From: Gordius sp. MW1
Taxonomy: Eukaryota; Nematomorpha; Gordioida; Gordea; Gordiidae
Assembly (NCBI GenBank): GCA_964036665.1
Contig: OZ038527.1
Location: 7,017,001-7,081,000 of the forward strand
Direction of reading: 5' to 3'
Length of the DNA stretch: 64,000 bases
The number at the start of each line of letters is the position of its first letter. Position 1 is the first letter of the stretch. The position numbers and the translations under genes were made by a program. The notes beneath the pieces are model-generated. The model made no database searches. It was not told where the DNA came from and saw only the letters and a program-made list of their open reading frames with translations. Shown piece after piece: positions 10,662 through 20,056 of this stretch.

Positions 10662-10766
10662 GCGGCTCGTAATTCACGTACCTCCATGCTGGTGGGCCGC
10701 GGGCAACGTTGCTGAGGGAAGGGGTGAAGCATCGCCGCTCCTCTCAGCAACGGCTAAATCGTGAAT
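10662..10766 (+). ncRNA. HDV-like ribozyme, left arm (R1)
   Basis: On the plus strand the HDV-like double-pseudoknot order is present. P1 is GCGGCTC with GGGCCGC (7 bp, one G-U). P2 is ATTCAC with GTGAAT. P3 is ACC with GGT around an 8 nt L3 TCCATGCT. A GG after P1' (10701-10702) could form P1.1 with CC of L3. P4 is GTTGCTGAGGG with CTCTCAGCAAC, and J4/2 is GGCTAAATC with a C-N-A-A core containing the presumed catalytic C. HDV-like ribozymes at retrotransposon 5' ends free the element RNA from upstream transcript. Cleavage is predicted just before G10662. Activity is inferred, not shown. Confidence 0.75.
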
Positions 10767-10885
10767 CTCGGATAGTAGTCGGCAACCTTAGAAGAGCTGG
10801 TGGTTGTCGGCGAGAAGGAAAGTCCCTGGAGCCTTGCAGCCTCCTTGTGTAAAACTCTATCAAACAGCTAACGCTATTAGTAAAA

Positions 10886-11143
10886 ATGAATAAATCAACG
10901 CCAAGGCCCCGATCCAATAGTCGTGAAGGGGAAGGGCAAAAGAAAATTCGGGCGACTCGCCATAAAACAGCGCGCGGACAAGTGCAACACGATGTCGAGA
11001 AGAATCGGCTAGGCTGCTAGAACATCCGCGGCCTAGCTGATCCATTAAAGCTCAATGAACTTATTGCAATAATAAGAGAAAATCAGATCTCTGTGCTCTC
11101 GCTTACGGAGACACACCTACCAAATCAGAGCGAAGACTTTTAG
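10886..11143 (+). pseudogene. Non-LTR retrotransposon ORF start, APE endonuclease N-terminus, nonsense mutated (R1)
   Basis: An ATG at 10886 lies in the left arm, about 120 nt downstream of the ribozyme. The 85-codon frame encodes a basic N-terminus, then the APE endonuclease opening motif (reads as NIRGL with a downstream ETHLP). The family is the apurinic-endonuclease-like domain of non-LTR retrotransposons, which nicks target DNA to prime reverse transcription. The ETH motif would supply a metal-binding Glu. Codon 45 is TAG (11018-11020) here, where copy R2 has TTG, so this copy is closed. The remnant ends at the inverted-repeat junction with a stop at 11141. The clade is not resolved from this short piece. 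Confidence 0.7.
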
Positions 11144-11383
11144 CCGATTCTTCTCGACATCAGGTTGTACTTCTCCGCGCGCTGCTTGTTGGCAAGTCGC
11201 CCAAATTTTCTTTAACCCTTCCCCTTCACCTATTGGTTCGGGGCCTTCGCGCTAATTTGTCCATTTTTATTAATTGTGATAGCTGGTTGAAAGAGTTTTA
11301 CGCAGGGAGGCTGCAAGGCTCCAGGGACTTTCCTTCTCACCGACAACCACCAGCTCTTCTAAGGTTGCCGGCTACGATCCGAG

Positions 11384-11488
11384 ATTCACGATTTAGCCGT
11401 TGCTGAGAGGAGCAGCGATGCTTCGCCCCTTCTCTCAGCAACGTTGTCCGCGGCCCACCAGCGAGGAGGTACGTGAATAACGGGCCGC
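11384..11488 (-). ncRNA. HDV-like ribozyme, right arm, 28S-sense strand (R1)
   Basis: On the minus strand: P1 GCGGCCC/GGGCCGC (7 perfect pairs), J1/2 GTT, P2 ATTCAC/GTGAAT, P3 ACC/GGT with L3 TCCTCGCT, GG for P1.1, P4 GTTGCTGAGAG/CTCTCAGCAAC (11 perfect pairs) and J4/2 GGCTAAATC. It is more canonical than the left arm. The predicted cleavage point is between 28S base 11489 and G11488, the exact 28S/insert boundary. This matches the arrangement known for R2 retrotransposons, where the ribozyme processes a 28S co-transcript. Confidence 0.8.
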
Positions 11489-11579
11489 ATCCCTGTGGTA
11501 ACTTTTCTTACACCTCCCGCTTTAAACTCGAAATATCGAAAGGATCGATAGGCCACGCTTTCACGGTGCGTATTCATAC
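11489..11579 (-). rRNA. 28S rRNA internal fragment upstream of the insertion (R1)
   Basis: The minus strand reads GAATACGCACCGTGAAAGCG, then GGCCTATCGATCCTTTCG, and ends GTAAGAAAAGTTACCACAGG then GAT, the conserved 28S domain V stretch that normally continues AACTGGCTTGTGGC. Only about 90 nt is recognisable. Upstream (higher coordinates) the similarity to 28S is lost abruptly, so the gene is broken on this side too. Confidence 0.85.
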
Positions 11580-12249
11580 TTCCTTAACGAACACATGGCC
11601 GCTGAAAAATCACGGTAATCGAATTTTCGCTACTCGCGAGGTTCTAACGTAACGTGGACACGAATTTTCACGAGCCGCCCGCCCACCGCCCGACTACGAC
11701 GCGATCCGAAAATCACGGCGAGAAAGGGGTGCCCGGTACTCACTCTTTCGAAAATCGCTGTGCTTCAATTACGCTCGAAATCGAAGCCGACTGCAAAATG
11801 GCCCATTAACGTTCTTTCTCCGACTCGAAATTGCCCATTAACGCTCTCTCTCCGACGACTGGGACGCTTAACGCAGTGAATTAAAGATTACGTGGCAAGC
11901 AAATAATTTAATTAATACAACGAAAAACCACGTTTCGTATCTAAATTTCACTGCGTTAAAAATATCCCCACTTTAAAGGTAGGTTGACAATGGTAAACTC
12001 ACTAAAATTCACGATAATACTCGAGTTGACGATGGTTTTCCTACATTTAACGTGGGGATACTGCTTTAATCGCTTCCATACGCGATTATAGCAGGAGGAG
12101 GGATGCCCCACACACATACAGATTATCACACTACACGTTAAATTGCAGTACCACCAATGCTACAACGCTATATCAACGCATTACTGCAATAACAACGTAT
12201 CTCACTTTTTCACACAACACCACCTCCTCATATAAGGTTGATGAGAATA
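11580..12249. other. Hairpin-rich non-coding segment upstream of the 28S fragment (R1)
   Basis: No ORF and no 28S similarity that I recognise. Four successive inverted repeats are visible: TTAACGCAGTGAA 11868-11880 with 11947-11959 (13 bp perfect, with ACGTGG/CCACGT nested inside); a 21 nt arm 11963-11983 with 12040-12060 (three mismatches); CTGCTTTAATCGC 12061-12073 with 12082-12094 (one mismatch); and ATTGCAGTA 12142-12150 with 12182-12190. The segment ends AATA, the junction with either G or X. Confidence 0.65.
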
Positions 12250-12432
12250 CGCCCTTCGGGCGTAACTGGGGGCTTCGCCCCCAGACCCCCTTGGGGGCTT
12301 CGCCCCCAAACCCCCTGCTGGGGGCTCCGCCCCCAGTCCCCCGTTGGGGGCACTGCCCCCAAACCCCCGTTGGGGGCTACGCCCCCAAACCCCCATCTCC
12401 TGGGGGCTCCGCCCCCAGACCCCCGGAGAAGG
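12250..12432. repeat. Cluster of GC-rich palindromes with TTC/TCC loops
   Basis: A CGCCC-TTC-GGGCG hairpin at 12250-12262 is followed by six palindromes of the form TGGGGGCTTCGCCCCCA (starting near 12267, 12291, 12319, 12344, 12369 and 12401). Stems are conserved while the 3 nt loops vary (TTC, TCC, ACT, TAC). Spacing is about 25-30 bp with C-rich linkers. ORFs over this tract are Pro/Gly-rich low-complexity artefacts. A purine-rich tract follows at about 12425-12470. Confidence 0.85.
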
Positions 12433-12470
12433 GGGAGATGGGAAGGGGGGGGGGGGAAGGGAAGAGGGGA

Positions 12471-13590
12471 CGACTCATCTATTCTACGTATAAATGTAGC
12501 TTATTTGCTATGCAATTTATGGGCGAGAAAGGTGAGAAGGGGCGAGAATGCCTATAGGGGGGTATTAAATGCAAAAGAATTGGACTGACGGGCATAGGTA
12601 GGTATCAATGTTAGCCAAAAAAACGTAAAATTTTATTTTGATTTACAATTTGACGAAGAGGGAAAATATAAATGAGTTAAGTGTATAAATGTCGGCTGGA
12701 TAAAGTATATAAATATCATCTTTATTTTTTATTTTTTAATAAATGAAATTAGGTTAAACATTTTAGGTTAGGAGGGTGAAGGGGCTAAAATGTAACTCTT
12801 GGAGGAAGCTTTATTGAAATTTTTTGTCATTTAGTGGGCCCCCCCCTTGATTGAAATTTTAAAGTTTCGCCTCCCCCCCCCCCAAACCAAAACCTGGCTA
12901 CGCTCATGTCCCTGTCTGATCAATTAAATTTCATTTTTGATAAACATATTTTTACGATAAAATGTTTTTTAAAAGTGTAATGTATTATAGAGTTAGACGT
13001 CATTTATAATAAGGAGGCTGGATTATTACCAAAAGTTCCGAGAAGATTGAATACATTAAAATATAAAGCTAGAAAAAATGCAACCATTTCATTTTTAAGT
13101 TAAACTGTTTGAACCAAAACAAAATCTAGTGGAACGTTATTGTAAGTAAAGGAAACCTTTAAATTAGTATGCCCTAATTCGCAGTTAATTAAATTAAAGA
13201 TTAATTTTCTAATTTAAAAGATTTAAAAATTATAAACAGCTGACTTGGCGCTCTAAGTGTATTTGCCTGAAGTGAGGGGGAATAGAAGAGTAACTACCTC
13301 CTTCCCCCCCTTTCACTCCGTTAAAACTAAACGCGCACACTATCCCCCCTTTCCCTCCGTTAATTTGCCAAAAGCATATAAAAATCAATAATAATAAAAA
13401 GGGGTTGAGGGATGATCTCCTCCACTCCCGCCCCCTAATAATACCAATTCAGCGGTGGAAGGGTAAGATAGGGAGGGGTAGGGGTTTAACGTATAATCAA
13501 TATAAAAATAGAGGTAACTTTTATTTAGTATGGTTAGTAATAATGGAAAACTTTGTTAAAAATAGTAATTAATTTAGGCGTCCTGTTACG
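12471..13590. other. AT-rich DNA of insertion G without genes
   Basis: Contains the left copy of the 20 bp inverted repeat (12505-12524), short poly-C and poly-G runs (for example 12839-12847 and 12877-12885) and AT-rich text. I see no ORF, RNA gene or tandem array in it. Confidence 0.6.
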
Positions 13591-14130
13591 TCTGCGCATC
13601 TAAAAATGGCACAATTACCAGCGATATGCAATAGCTCCGCTATTGCCTGTTACGAACGCGCATCTAAAAATGATAAAATTTAAAAACTTACTTTTGGTTA
13701 AGGTAAAATGATATTAAATTGGGATAATTCCTATTGTAGCTTATAATAAAAAATTGCATAGAAATTATTAAAAAATTTTACATAGAAATTAATGGGAAAT
13801 AATAATAAAAATTAAAAAAATCCTTACGACGAAACTATCAGCGACATGCAATAGCTCCGCTATTGCCTGTTACGACCGCGCATCTAAAACTGTCACAGGT
13901 ATCATAAAGATAAACCAAAAAATTTAATTGGGATAATTCCTATTGTAGCTTATAATAAAAAATTGCATAGAAATTATTAAAAATTTTTACATAGAAATTA
14001 ATGGGAAATAATAATAAAAATTAAAAAAATCCTTACGACGAAACTATCAGCGACATGCAATAGCTCCGCTATTGCCTGTTACGACCGCGCATCTAAAACT
14101 GTCACAGGTATCATAAAGATATATCAAAAA
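13591..14130. repeat. 209 bp tandem repeat carrying a GCAATAGC palindrome
   Basis: The palindrome GCAATAGCTCCGCTATTGC (8 bp stem, TCC loop) occurs at 13628, 13848 and 14057. The last two lie in near-identical units 209 bp apart that begin GGGATAATTCC (13721 and 13930). The sequence around the first is more diverged. Confidence 0.85.
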
Positions 14131-15530
14131 ATTTACATGTGCTAAATTGTTCCATTGGTCAGTACCAAAAGACAATCTATTAATACATAAGAGTCAAAAA
14201 AAACTAAAAAAAATTTTCGATTCACATTTTGGCCAAATGGTCATTTTTTTCATTGGTCACTACCAACAGATGGTCTATAAGTCAATGTTAGCCAAAAAAA
14301 CGAGGAAAAAAATTTCGATTCACATATTGGCCAATGGTCATTTTTTTCCAATGGTCAGTAGCCAGCGGACGGCCAAAAAGTCATATTATCAATGGTATTA
14401 ACAGAAACAATCATAAAAGTCAAAAAAAACGCAAAAAAAAAATTTCGTTTCACACTTTGGCCAAATGGTCATTTTTTTCATTGGTCACTACCAACAGATA
14501 CTCTATAAGTCAATGTTAGCCAAAAAAACGAGGAAAAAAATTTTACTTCATACTTTGGCCAATGGTCATTTTTTTCCAATGGTCAGTAGCCAGCGGACGG
14601 CCAAAAAGTCATATTATCAATGGTAGTAACAGGAACAATCATAAGAGTCAAAAAAACGAGGAAAAAAATTTTACTTCATACTTTGGCCAATGGTCATTTT
14701 TTTCCAGTGGTCAGTAGCCAGAGGACGGCCAAAAAGGCAGATTATCAATGGTAGTAACATGAACAATCATAATAGGCGGAAAAAAGCGAAAAAATAAACT
14801 TGGATTCACATTTTGGCCAAATGGTCATTTTTTTCCATTGGTCAGCAGCCAGCGGACGGCCAAAAAGTCTTATTATCAATGGTAGTAACAGGAACAAACA
14901 TAATAGTCAAAAAAAACCCCGGGATTCGAACCCAAAAACTGGTTAAATTAACAAAAATTAAAAGTAAACAAAAAAGACATTCGGTGCAAGACATCCACGT
15001 TTTTTTCATTGGTCAGCAGCCAACGGACGGCCAAAAAGAAATATAAAAAAAAATTTCGTTTAACATTTTGGCCAAATGGTCATTTGTTTACAGTGGTCAG
15101 TAGCCAGCGGACGGCCAAAAAGTCATATTATCAATGGTAGTAGCAGTTACAATAATAATATTCAAAAAAAACCCCGAGATTCGAACCCAAAAACTGGTTA
15201 AATTAACAAAAATTAAAAGTGCATATCCACGTTCGGTTCGGTGCGTGACATCCACGATTCCATTGGTCAGCAGTTAACGGACGGCCAAAAAGTCTTATTA
15301 TCAATGGTAGGAACAAGAACAATCATAAGAGTCAAAAAAAACGCAAAAATAATTTCGCTTCACACTTTGGCCAAATGGTCATTTTTTTATTGGTCAGCAC
15401 CCAACGGACGGCCAAAAAGTCTTATTATCAATGGTAGTAACAGGAACAATCATAATAGAAAAAAAAAATCCCGGGATTCGAACCCAAAAACTGGTTAAAT
15501 TAAATTAACAAATAACAAAAATTAAAAGTG
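14131..15530. repeat. Minisatellite with GGACGGCCAAAAAG and tRNA T-arm-like motifs
   Basis: About eight diverged units of roughly 90-180 bp. Each carries GGACGGCCAAAAAG (near 14364, 14596, 14723, 14855, 15024, 15109, 15286 and 15406) between ATTGGTCAG and TTATTATCAATGG-like text. Three units also contain, on the minus strand, GGGTTCGAATCCC or close variants (14920-14933, 15176-15188 and 15473-15485), matching a tRNA T-arm or Pol III B box. Short ORFs across the array follow the repeat and look spurious. Confidence 0.75.
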
Positions 15531-15622
15531 TGTGACATCCACGTTCGGTGCGTGACATCCACGTTTGGTGCGTGACATCCACGTTCGGTGCGTGACATCC
15601 ACGTTCGGTGCGTGACATTCGG
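15531..15622. repeat. 20 bp minisatellite, about 4.5 copies
   Basis: Unit CGTGACATCCACGTTCGGTG repeats head to tail with one or two substitutions. Single diverged units also appear near 14986 and 15227, inside the larger minisatellite. The right copy of the 20 bp inverted repeat follows at 15637. Confidence 0.88.
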
Positions 15623-15662
15623 AAAATGGAAAGTGAGCCCATAAATTGCATAGCAATTAATA

Positions 15663-17736
15663 GAAAGTACCCCGTCCGTTTTGGCACAAAATTGGTGCAC
15701 TAACTGACGCCATTGTGATCTTTAATTAATTAAATCGCCATAACTTCGTCCGTAATAGGAATTTTGACGCGAAACTTCTAGGATTGGTCGGGACGGATGT
15801 CTGTCAACTAAATCACGTGACAAATCAAACTTTTGACTCCACTAGGAAAATTTATATGAAAATTAAATTTTAAGCTATTTTTACCTTTTTGACCACCCAG
15901 AATTCGTTAAAAATATATTTTTACCACCCAGGTCGCTTTCTAATCACGTGATCTAACTACCGTTTACTCCACTAGGTATGAAATTAATTCTAAATTATTT
16001 TTTTTGGCAAAACAAGTTTTTAGGTATTTTGGCCGCCATTTTTTTCCGGGTGGGCAGTATTCATCCAAAATATATTTTTGGGCATCTCCTAGGTCGGCGC
16101 CATCTACCTATAAAAAATTTTTGAGTTGATATTCCGGAAGTCGGCCATCTTTTTAACAAATACATTTAGGATCGTTTTTCCGCCATTAAAATGTCGATTG
16201 CGGGTCGGTTTATGGCCCAAAAAATTTCGACGAGACCTTAATTTGTTGCCCGAGATCCGGGCTATCGAATGAGAAAGAGAAATTCAGCCATCTACGCAGT
16301 TCCGCTATTTTATACGCCATTTTGTTTTTTAAAAACGGTGGAATATTCTAGAACGTCCGCCTTTAAGACCGTTTTAGAAGGCCTGAACCTTAATCATTTT
16401 TAACGAATTTGGTTTTATAAACAGTTCTAACCTCGAGCTACCTAAATATAACAATTTTATGGATTATTAATTAGTTATGGATGTTGAAATACATCATCTT
16501 CACGCTAAAAAATTAGAAATTTTATTAAATTAAAAGTTGTGGGCCAAAACCAAATTTTTTTCTTTTAAAGTATTTATAAGGTTAAGGACTCACTTTAACG
16601 AGCTTTTGGGCCACTAAAGTTAACCGGAATTAATAGAGTAGCGATAAAAGTATATGTCAAAATTTAATTTAATTAATATTCCTTACATTTATTTCAGAAT
16701 AAAGTTTTAAAAAGTTGTTATTTCGCATCCTTAGACCCACCTAAGTTCGAATTGAAGCATATTTCATATCATCCGCCATCTTGGATAGCTAGAAATTCTA
16801 TTTCCGGTCGTCCGCCATCTTGGATTTTCAAACCCATTTTAAACTTGTTTTAACCTTATAAATTGATGTAAAATTGTAAAATATAACAATTTTAAGTTTA
16901 TTATGTATGATTTTCACTATATATTTAAAAATATTATCATTTTATTGATAGTTGATAAATTGATTGTTACGTAAAAATACGTTTTTAATTACGCAATAAA
17001 TCCACTCTCATATAATTTTACGAGTTTTTAATGGCACAATTTATTTAGTTTTTGCACGTTTTATGCTTAGTCATTGTATTTTAAGAGAGAACTGTCTCAA
17101 TTATTGCTGAGTCATGATTATATAACTATTTTAAAACCTTTTATCACGAATATTTATGGTTATATTGCATATCTTATATAACTTTACGAGTTTTTAATGG
17201 CACAGTTTTTTTAATTTTTTAACAAGTTATTATTTAGCATCCTTAGACCCAGCTAAGTTCGTATTGGAGCATATTTCATATCATCCGCCATCTTGGATAG
17301 CTAGAAATTCTATTTTCGGTCGTCCGCCATCTTGGATTTTCAAACCCATTTTAAACTTGTTTTAACCTTATAAATTGATGTAAGATAGTAAAATATAACA
17401 ATTTTAAGTTCATTTTGTATGATTTTCACTATATATTTAAAAATATTATTATTTTATTGATTGTTGAGTTACGTAAAAATACGTCTTAAATTACGCAATA
17501 AATCCACTCTTATATAATTTTACGAGTTTATAACGGCACAATTTATTTAGTTTTTGCACGTTTTATGCTTAGTCATTGTATTTTAAGGGAGAACTGTCTC
17601 AATTATTGCTGAGTCATGATTATATACCTATTTTAAAACCTTTTATCACGAATATTTATGGTTATATTGCATATGTTTTTGAGATTTAACCCGATATTAG
17701 TAATTTTTCTTTAATTTTTTGTTGATTTTAATTGAA
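15663..17736. repeat. Module X copy 1 (non-coding, 2.07 kb)
   Basis: No ORF of note. It begins GAAAGTACCCCGTCCG and contains paired ATCACGTGA-type sites (about 15823 and 15945), each followed by ACTCCACTAGG. Many GCCAT motifs follow, several as CCGCCATCTTGG (near 16769, 16808, 17286 and 17325). The right half is a 512 bp tandem duplication (about 16710-17221 and 17222-17700). This copy is the most distinct of five: it reads GGGTCGGTTTATGGCCC where the others read GGGTCGTATGGCCC, and it lacks the GAGTAAAACCGC stretch near 16635. Confidence 0.8.
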
Positions 17737-19644
17737 TTAACACTAAATTAAATATATTAATTCAGAACAGATCAAACTTAAAAAGGTATTTTCCTAAATA
17801 ATTTAAAAGTTCAAACTTAAAAAGGTATTTTCCTAAATAATTTAAAAGTCGTGTCACCATCGTCAATTAAGTCTCAATCCCTGAGGTAACTTTTCTTGCG
17901 ACTCTAAGGAATTATTGGCTCTCATCGACATTTAAAACTTAAACTTTTTAATATTCAACTTTACTTTACCCAATCCTTCTCGACATATAATCCTTATAAT
18001 TGCCTATTTTTCAAAGATTAATAAAATAAATGTGTGCAGAAAAATTTATATATTTTAATAAAATCCACAAATTAACCCTCGTCAACTAAGTCTCAATCCC
18101 TAAGGTAACCATTCTTACGCCTCCGACAATACTTTTAAGTTATAATCTTCTCGTCAACTTAAATTTACAATTTGAATGCTGAATATTCATCTCGTCAACT
18201 GTAATTTTATGTCATAATGCACTCGCCAACTATGCTAAAATTAATAATTTTAATGCTAAATTTTCATCTCGTCAACTGAGCTTAAATTATTTATTTAGAT
18301 AGTGCATTTTCATCTCGTCAACTTGACTTTTAAGTCAAAATTTTCATAAATTTATGCTGATTTTTCTTCTCGTCAACTGTACTATTATGATCTCGTCAAC
18401 TAAGCAGTAATAATTTTATAATTTCTCGTCAACTAAGTCTTTGAGTCGAAAGACTCTCGTCAATTAAGCTTAAATTCACAATATGAATGCTAAATTTTCA
18501 TCTCGTCAACTAGACTTTTATGTTAAAATAGTCTCGTCAACTAAGCAGTAATAATTTTATAATTTCTCGTCAACTAAGTCTTTGAGTCGAAAGACTCTCG
18601 TCAATTAAGCTTAAATTCACAATATGAATGCTAAATTTTCATCTCGTCAACTAGACTTTTATGTTAAAATAGTCTCGTCAACTAAGCAGTAATAATTTTA
18701 TAATTTCTCGTCAACTAAGTCTTTAAGTCGAAAGACTCTCGTCAATTAAGCTTAAATTCACAATATGAATGCTAAATTTTCATCTCGTCAACTAGACTTT
18801 TATGTTAAAATAGTCTCGTCAACTAAGTTTAAAGTAATAATTTTATAATTTCTCGTCAACTATGCCTTTTAAGTCGAAAAACTCTCGTCAATTAAGCATA
18901 AATTCACAATATGAATGCTAAATTTTCATCTCGTCAACTCGACTTTTATGTTAAAATAGTCTCGTCAACTAAGCTTAAAGTAATAATTTTATAATTTCTC
19001 GTCAACTATGCCTTTTAAGTCGAAAAACTCTCGTCAATTAAGCTTAAATTCACAATATGAATGCTAAATTTTCATCTCGTCAACTGGACTTTTATGTTAA
19101 AATAGTCTCGTCAACTAAGCTTAAAGTAATAATTTTATAATTTCTCGTCAACTATGCCTTTTAAGTCGAAAAACTCTCGTCAATTAAGCTTAAATTCACA
19201 ATATGAATGCTAAATTTTCATCTCGTCAACTCGACTTTTATGTTAAAATAGTCTCGTCAACTAAGCTTAAAGTAATAATTTTATAATTTCTCGTCAACTA
19301 TGCCTTTTAAGTCGAAAAACTCTCGTCAATTAAGCTTAAATTCACAATATGAATGCTAAATTTTCATCTCGTCAACTGGACTTTTATGTTAAAATAGTCT
19401 CGTCAACTAAGCTTAAAGTAATAATTTTATAATTTCTCGTCAACTATGCGTATGCCTTTTAAGTCGAAAAACTCTCGTCAATTAAGCTTAAATTCACAAT
19501 AAAAATGCTAAATTTTCATCTCGTCAACTGGACTTTTATGTTAAAATAGTCTCGTCAACTAAGCTTAAAGTAATTTCTCGTCAACTATGCATTTAAGTCG
19601 AAAAACTCTCGTCAATTAAGCTTGAATTTATAATTTTATAAGTC
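17737..19644. repeat. Leader T plus long spacer array S
   Basis: Leader 17737-18391 carries two copies of the 39 bp repeat, as in leaders after P elements and unlike the three copies after X2-X5. The array 18392-19644 holds eight to nine 141-146 bp units, the longest run in the window. One unit contains an ATGCGT insertion (about 19447), and the last is shortened before the S' units. Confidence 0.85.
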
Positions 19645-20056
19645 GCATTCACCACCTCGTCAACTAAGTCTCAATCCCTGAGGTAACTTTTCTTACGCCT
19701 CCGACAATACTAATATACTCTCGTCAACTATGCTAAAATAAGTAATATTTTCTCCTCGTCAACTTCAACTCTACTCGAAAAGACTAAGTCCACATTTCCT
19801 CTCGCCAACTCTTCCCAAGCCAAAAAAATTAACAAACCTTTGATCTAGCGCTAAGTCTCAATAGATCGTAGGCATTCACCACCTCGTCAACTAAGTCTCA
19901 ATCCCTGAAGTAACTTTTCTTACCCTCCGACAATACTAATATACTCTCGTCAACTATGCTAAAATAAATAATATTTCCTCCTTGTCAACTTCAACTCTAC
20001 TCGAAAAGACTAAGTCCACATTTCCTCTCGCCAACTCTTCCCAAGCCAAAAAAATT
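19645..20056. repeat. S' spacer units (two) before R2
   Basis: Units start at 19645 and 19872. The first ends with the ~39 nt 28S 3'-end copy (about 19831-19869). The second has lost two bases in the 28S-like block (TTACCCTCC in place of TTACGCCTCC) and leads into the larger 28S fragment. Confidence 0.85.

Larger units (their letters stand above)
10651..11488. mobile_element. Inverted-repeat insertion in 28S made of two 5' ends of a non-LTR retrotransposon (R1)
   Basis: Left arm 10662-11011 and right arm 11141-11488 are inverted copies of about 350 bp, roughly 85-90% alike by eye, around a unique loop at 11012-11140. Each arm starts at a predicted HDV-like ribozyme and continues through a 5' UTR to an ATG and the first codons of an ORF. 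The left arm extends into an APE endonuclease remnant. The right end abuts 28S directly (minus strand CCACAGGGAT then GCGGCCC). The left end has 11 extra bases (10651-10661) before 28S resumes at CGATGTCGG. No 3' half of the retroelement is present. Twin priming or two successive 5'-end insertions would both give this picture. Confidence 0.8.
12250..15662. mobile_element. 3.4 kb composite insertion G (copy 1)
   Basis: Units R2, R3 and R5 run directly from GATGAGAATA into GAAAGTACCC. Here 3413 bp separate the two, and AATA is present on both sides (12246-12249 and 15659-15662), compatible with a 4 bp target duplication. A perfect 20 bp inverted repeat, TTGCTATGCAATTTATGGGC at 12505-12524 and its complement at 15637-15656, suggests terminal repeats of a DNA element, but the left repeat lies 255 bp inside the insertion. 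Contents are GC-rich palindromes, AT-rich DNA, a 209 bp tandem duplication, a 130-165 bp minisatellite and a 20 bp minisatellite. No credible protein is encoded. Confidence 0.65.

Noticed and set aside
10860..11577. Minus-strand ORFs of 61-63 codons over the 28S insertion
   Set aside because: They are antisense to the retroelement frame, or run across the ribozyme and 28S sequence, so they have no coding meaning.
12238..12588. Pro/Gly-rich ORFs over the GC palindromes
   Set aside because: They only translate a palindromic repeat; overlapping frames on both strands are equally open, with no domain.
12740..12790. Possible telomeric TTAGG repeats
   Set aside because: Only isolated TTAGGTTA-like words, with no tandem run.
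14917..14935. A tRNA gene
   Set aside because: Only a T-arm-like motif is present; no acceptor, D or anticodon arm can be paired around it.
14147..15700. Several 60-85 codon ORFs in insertion G
   Set aside because: Each follows a minisatellite unit, and the same peptide phrases recur with frame changes.
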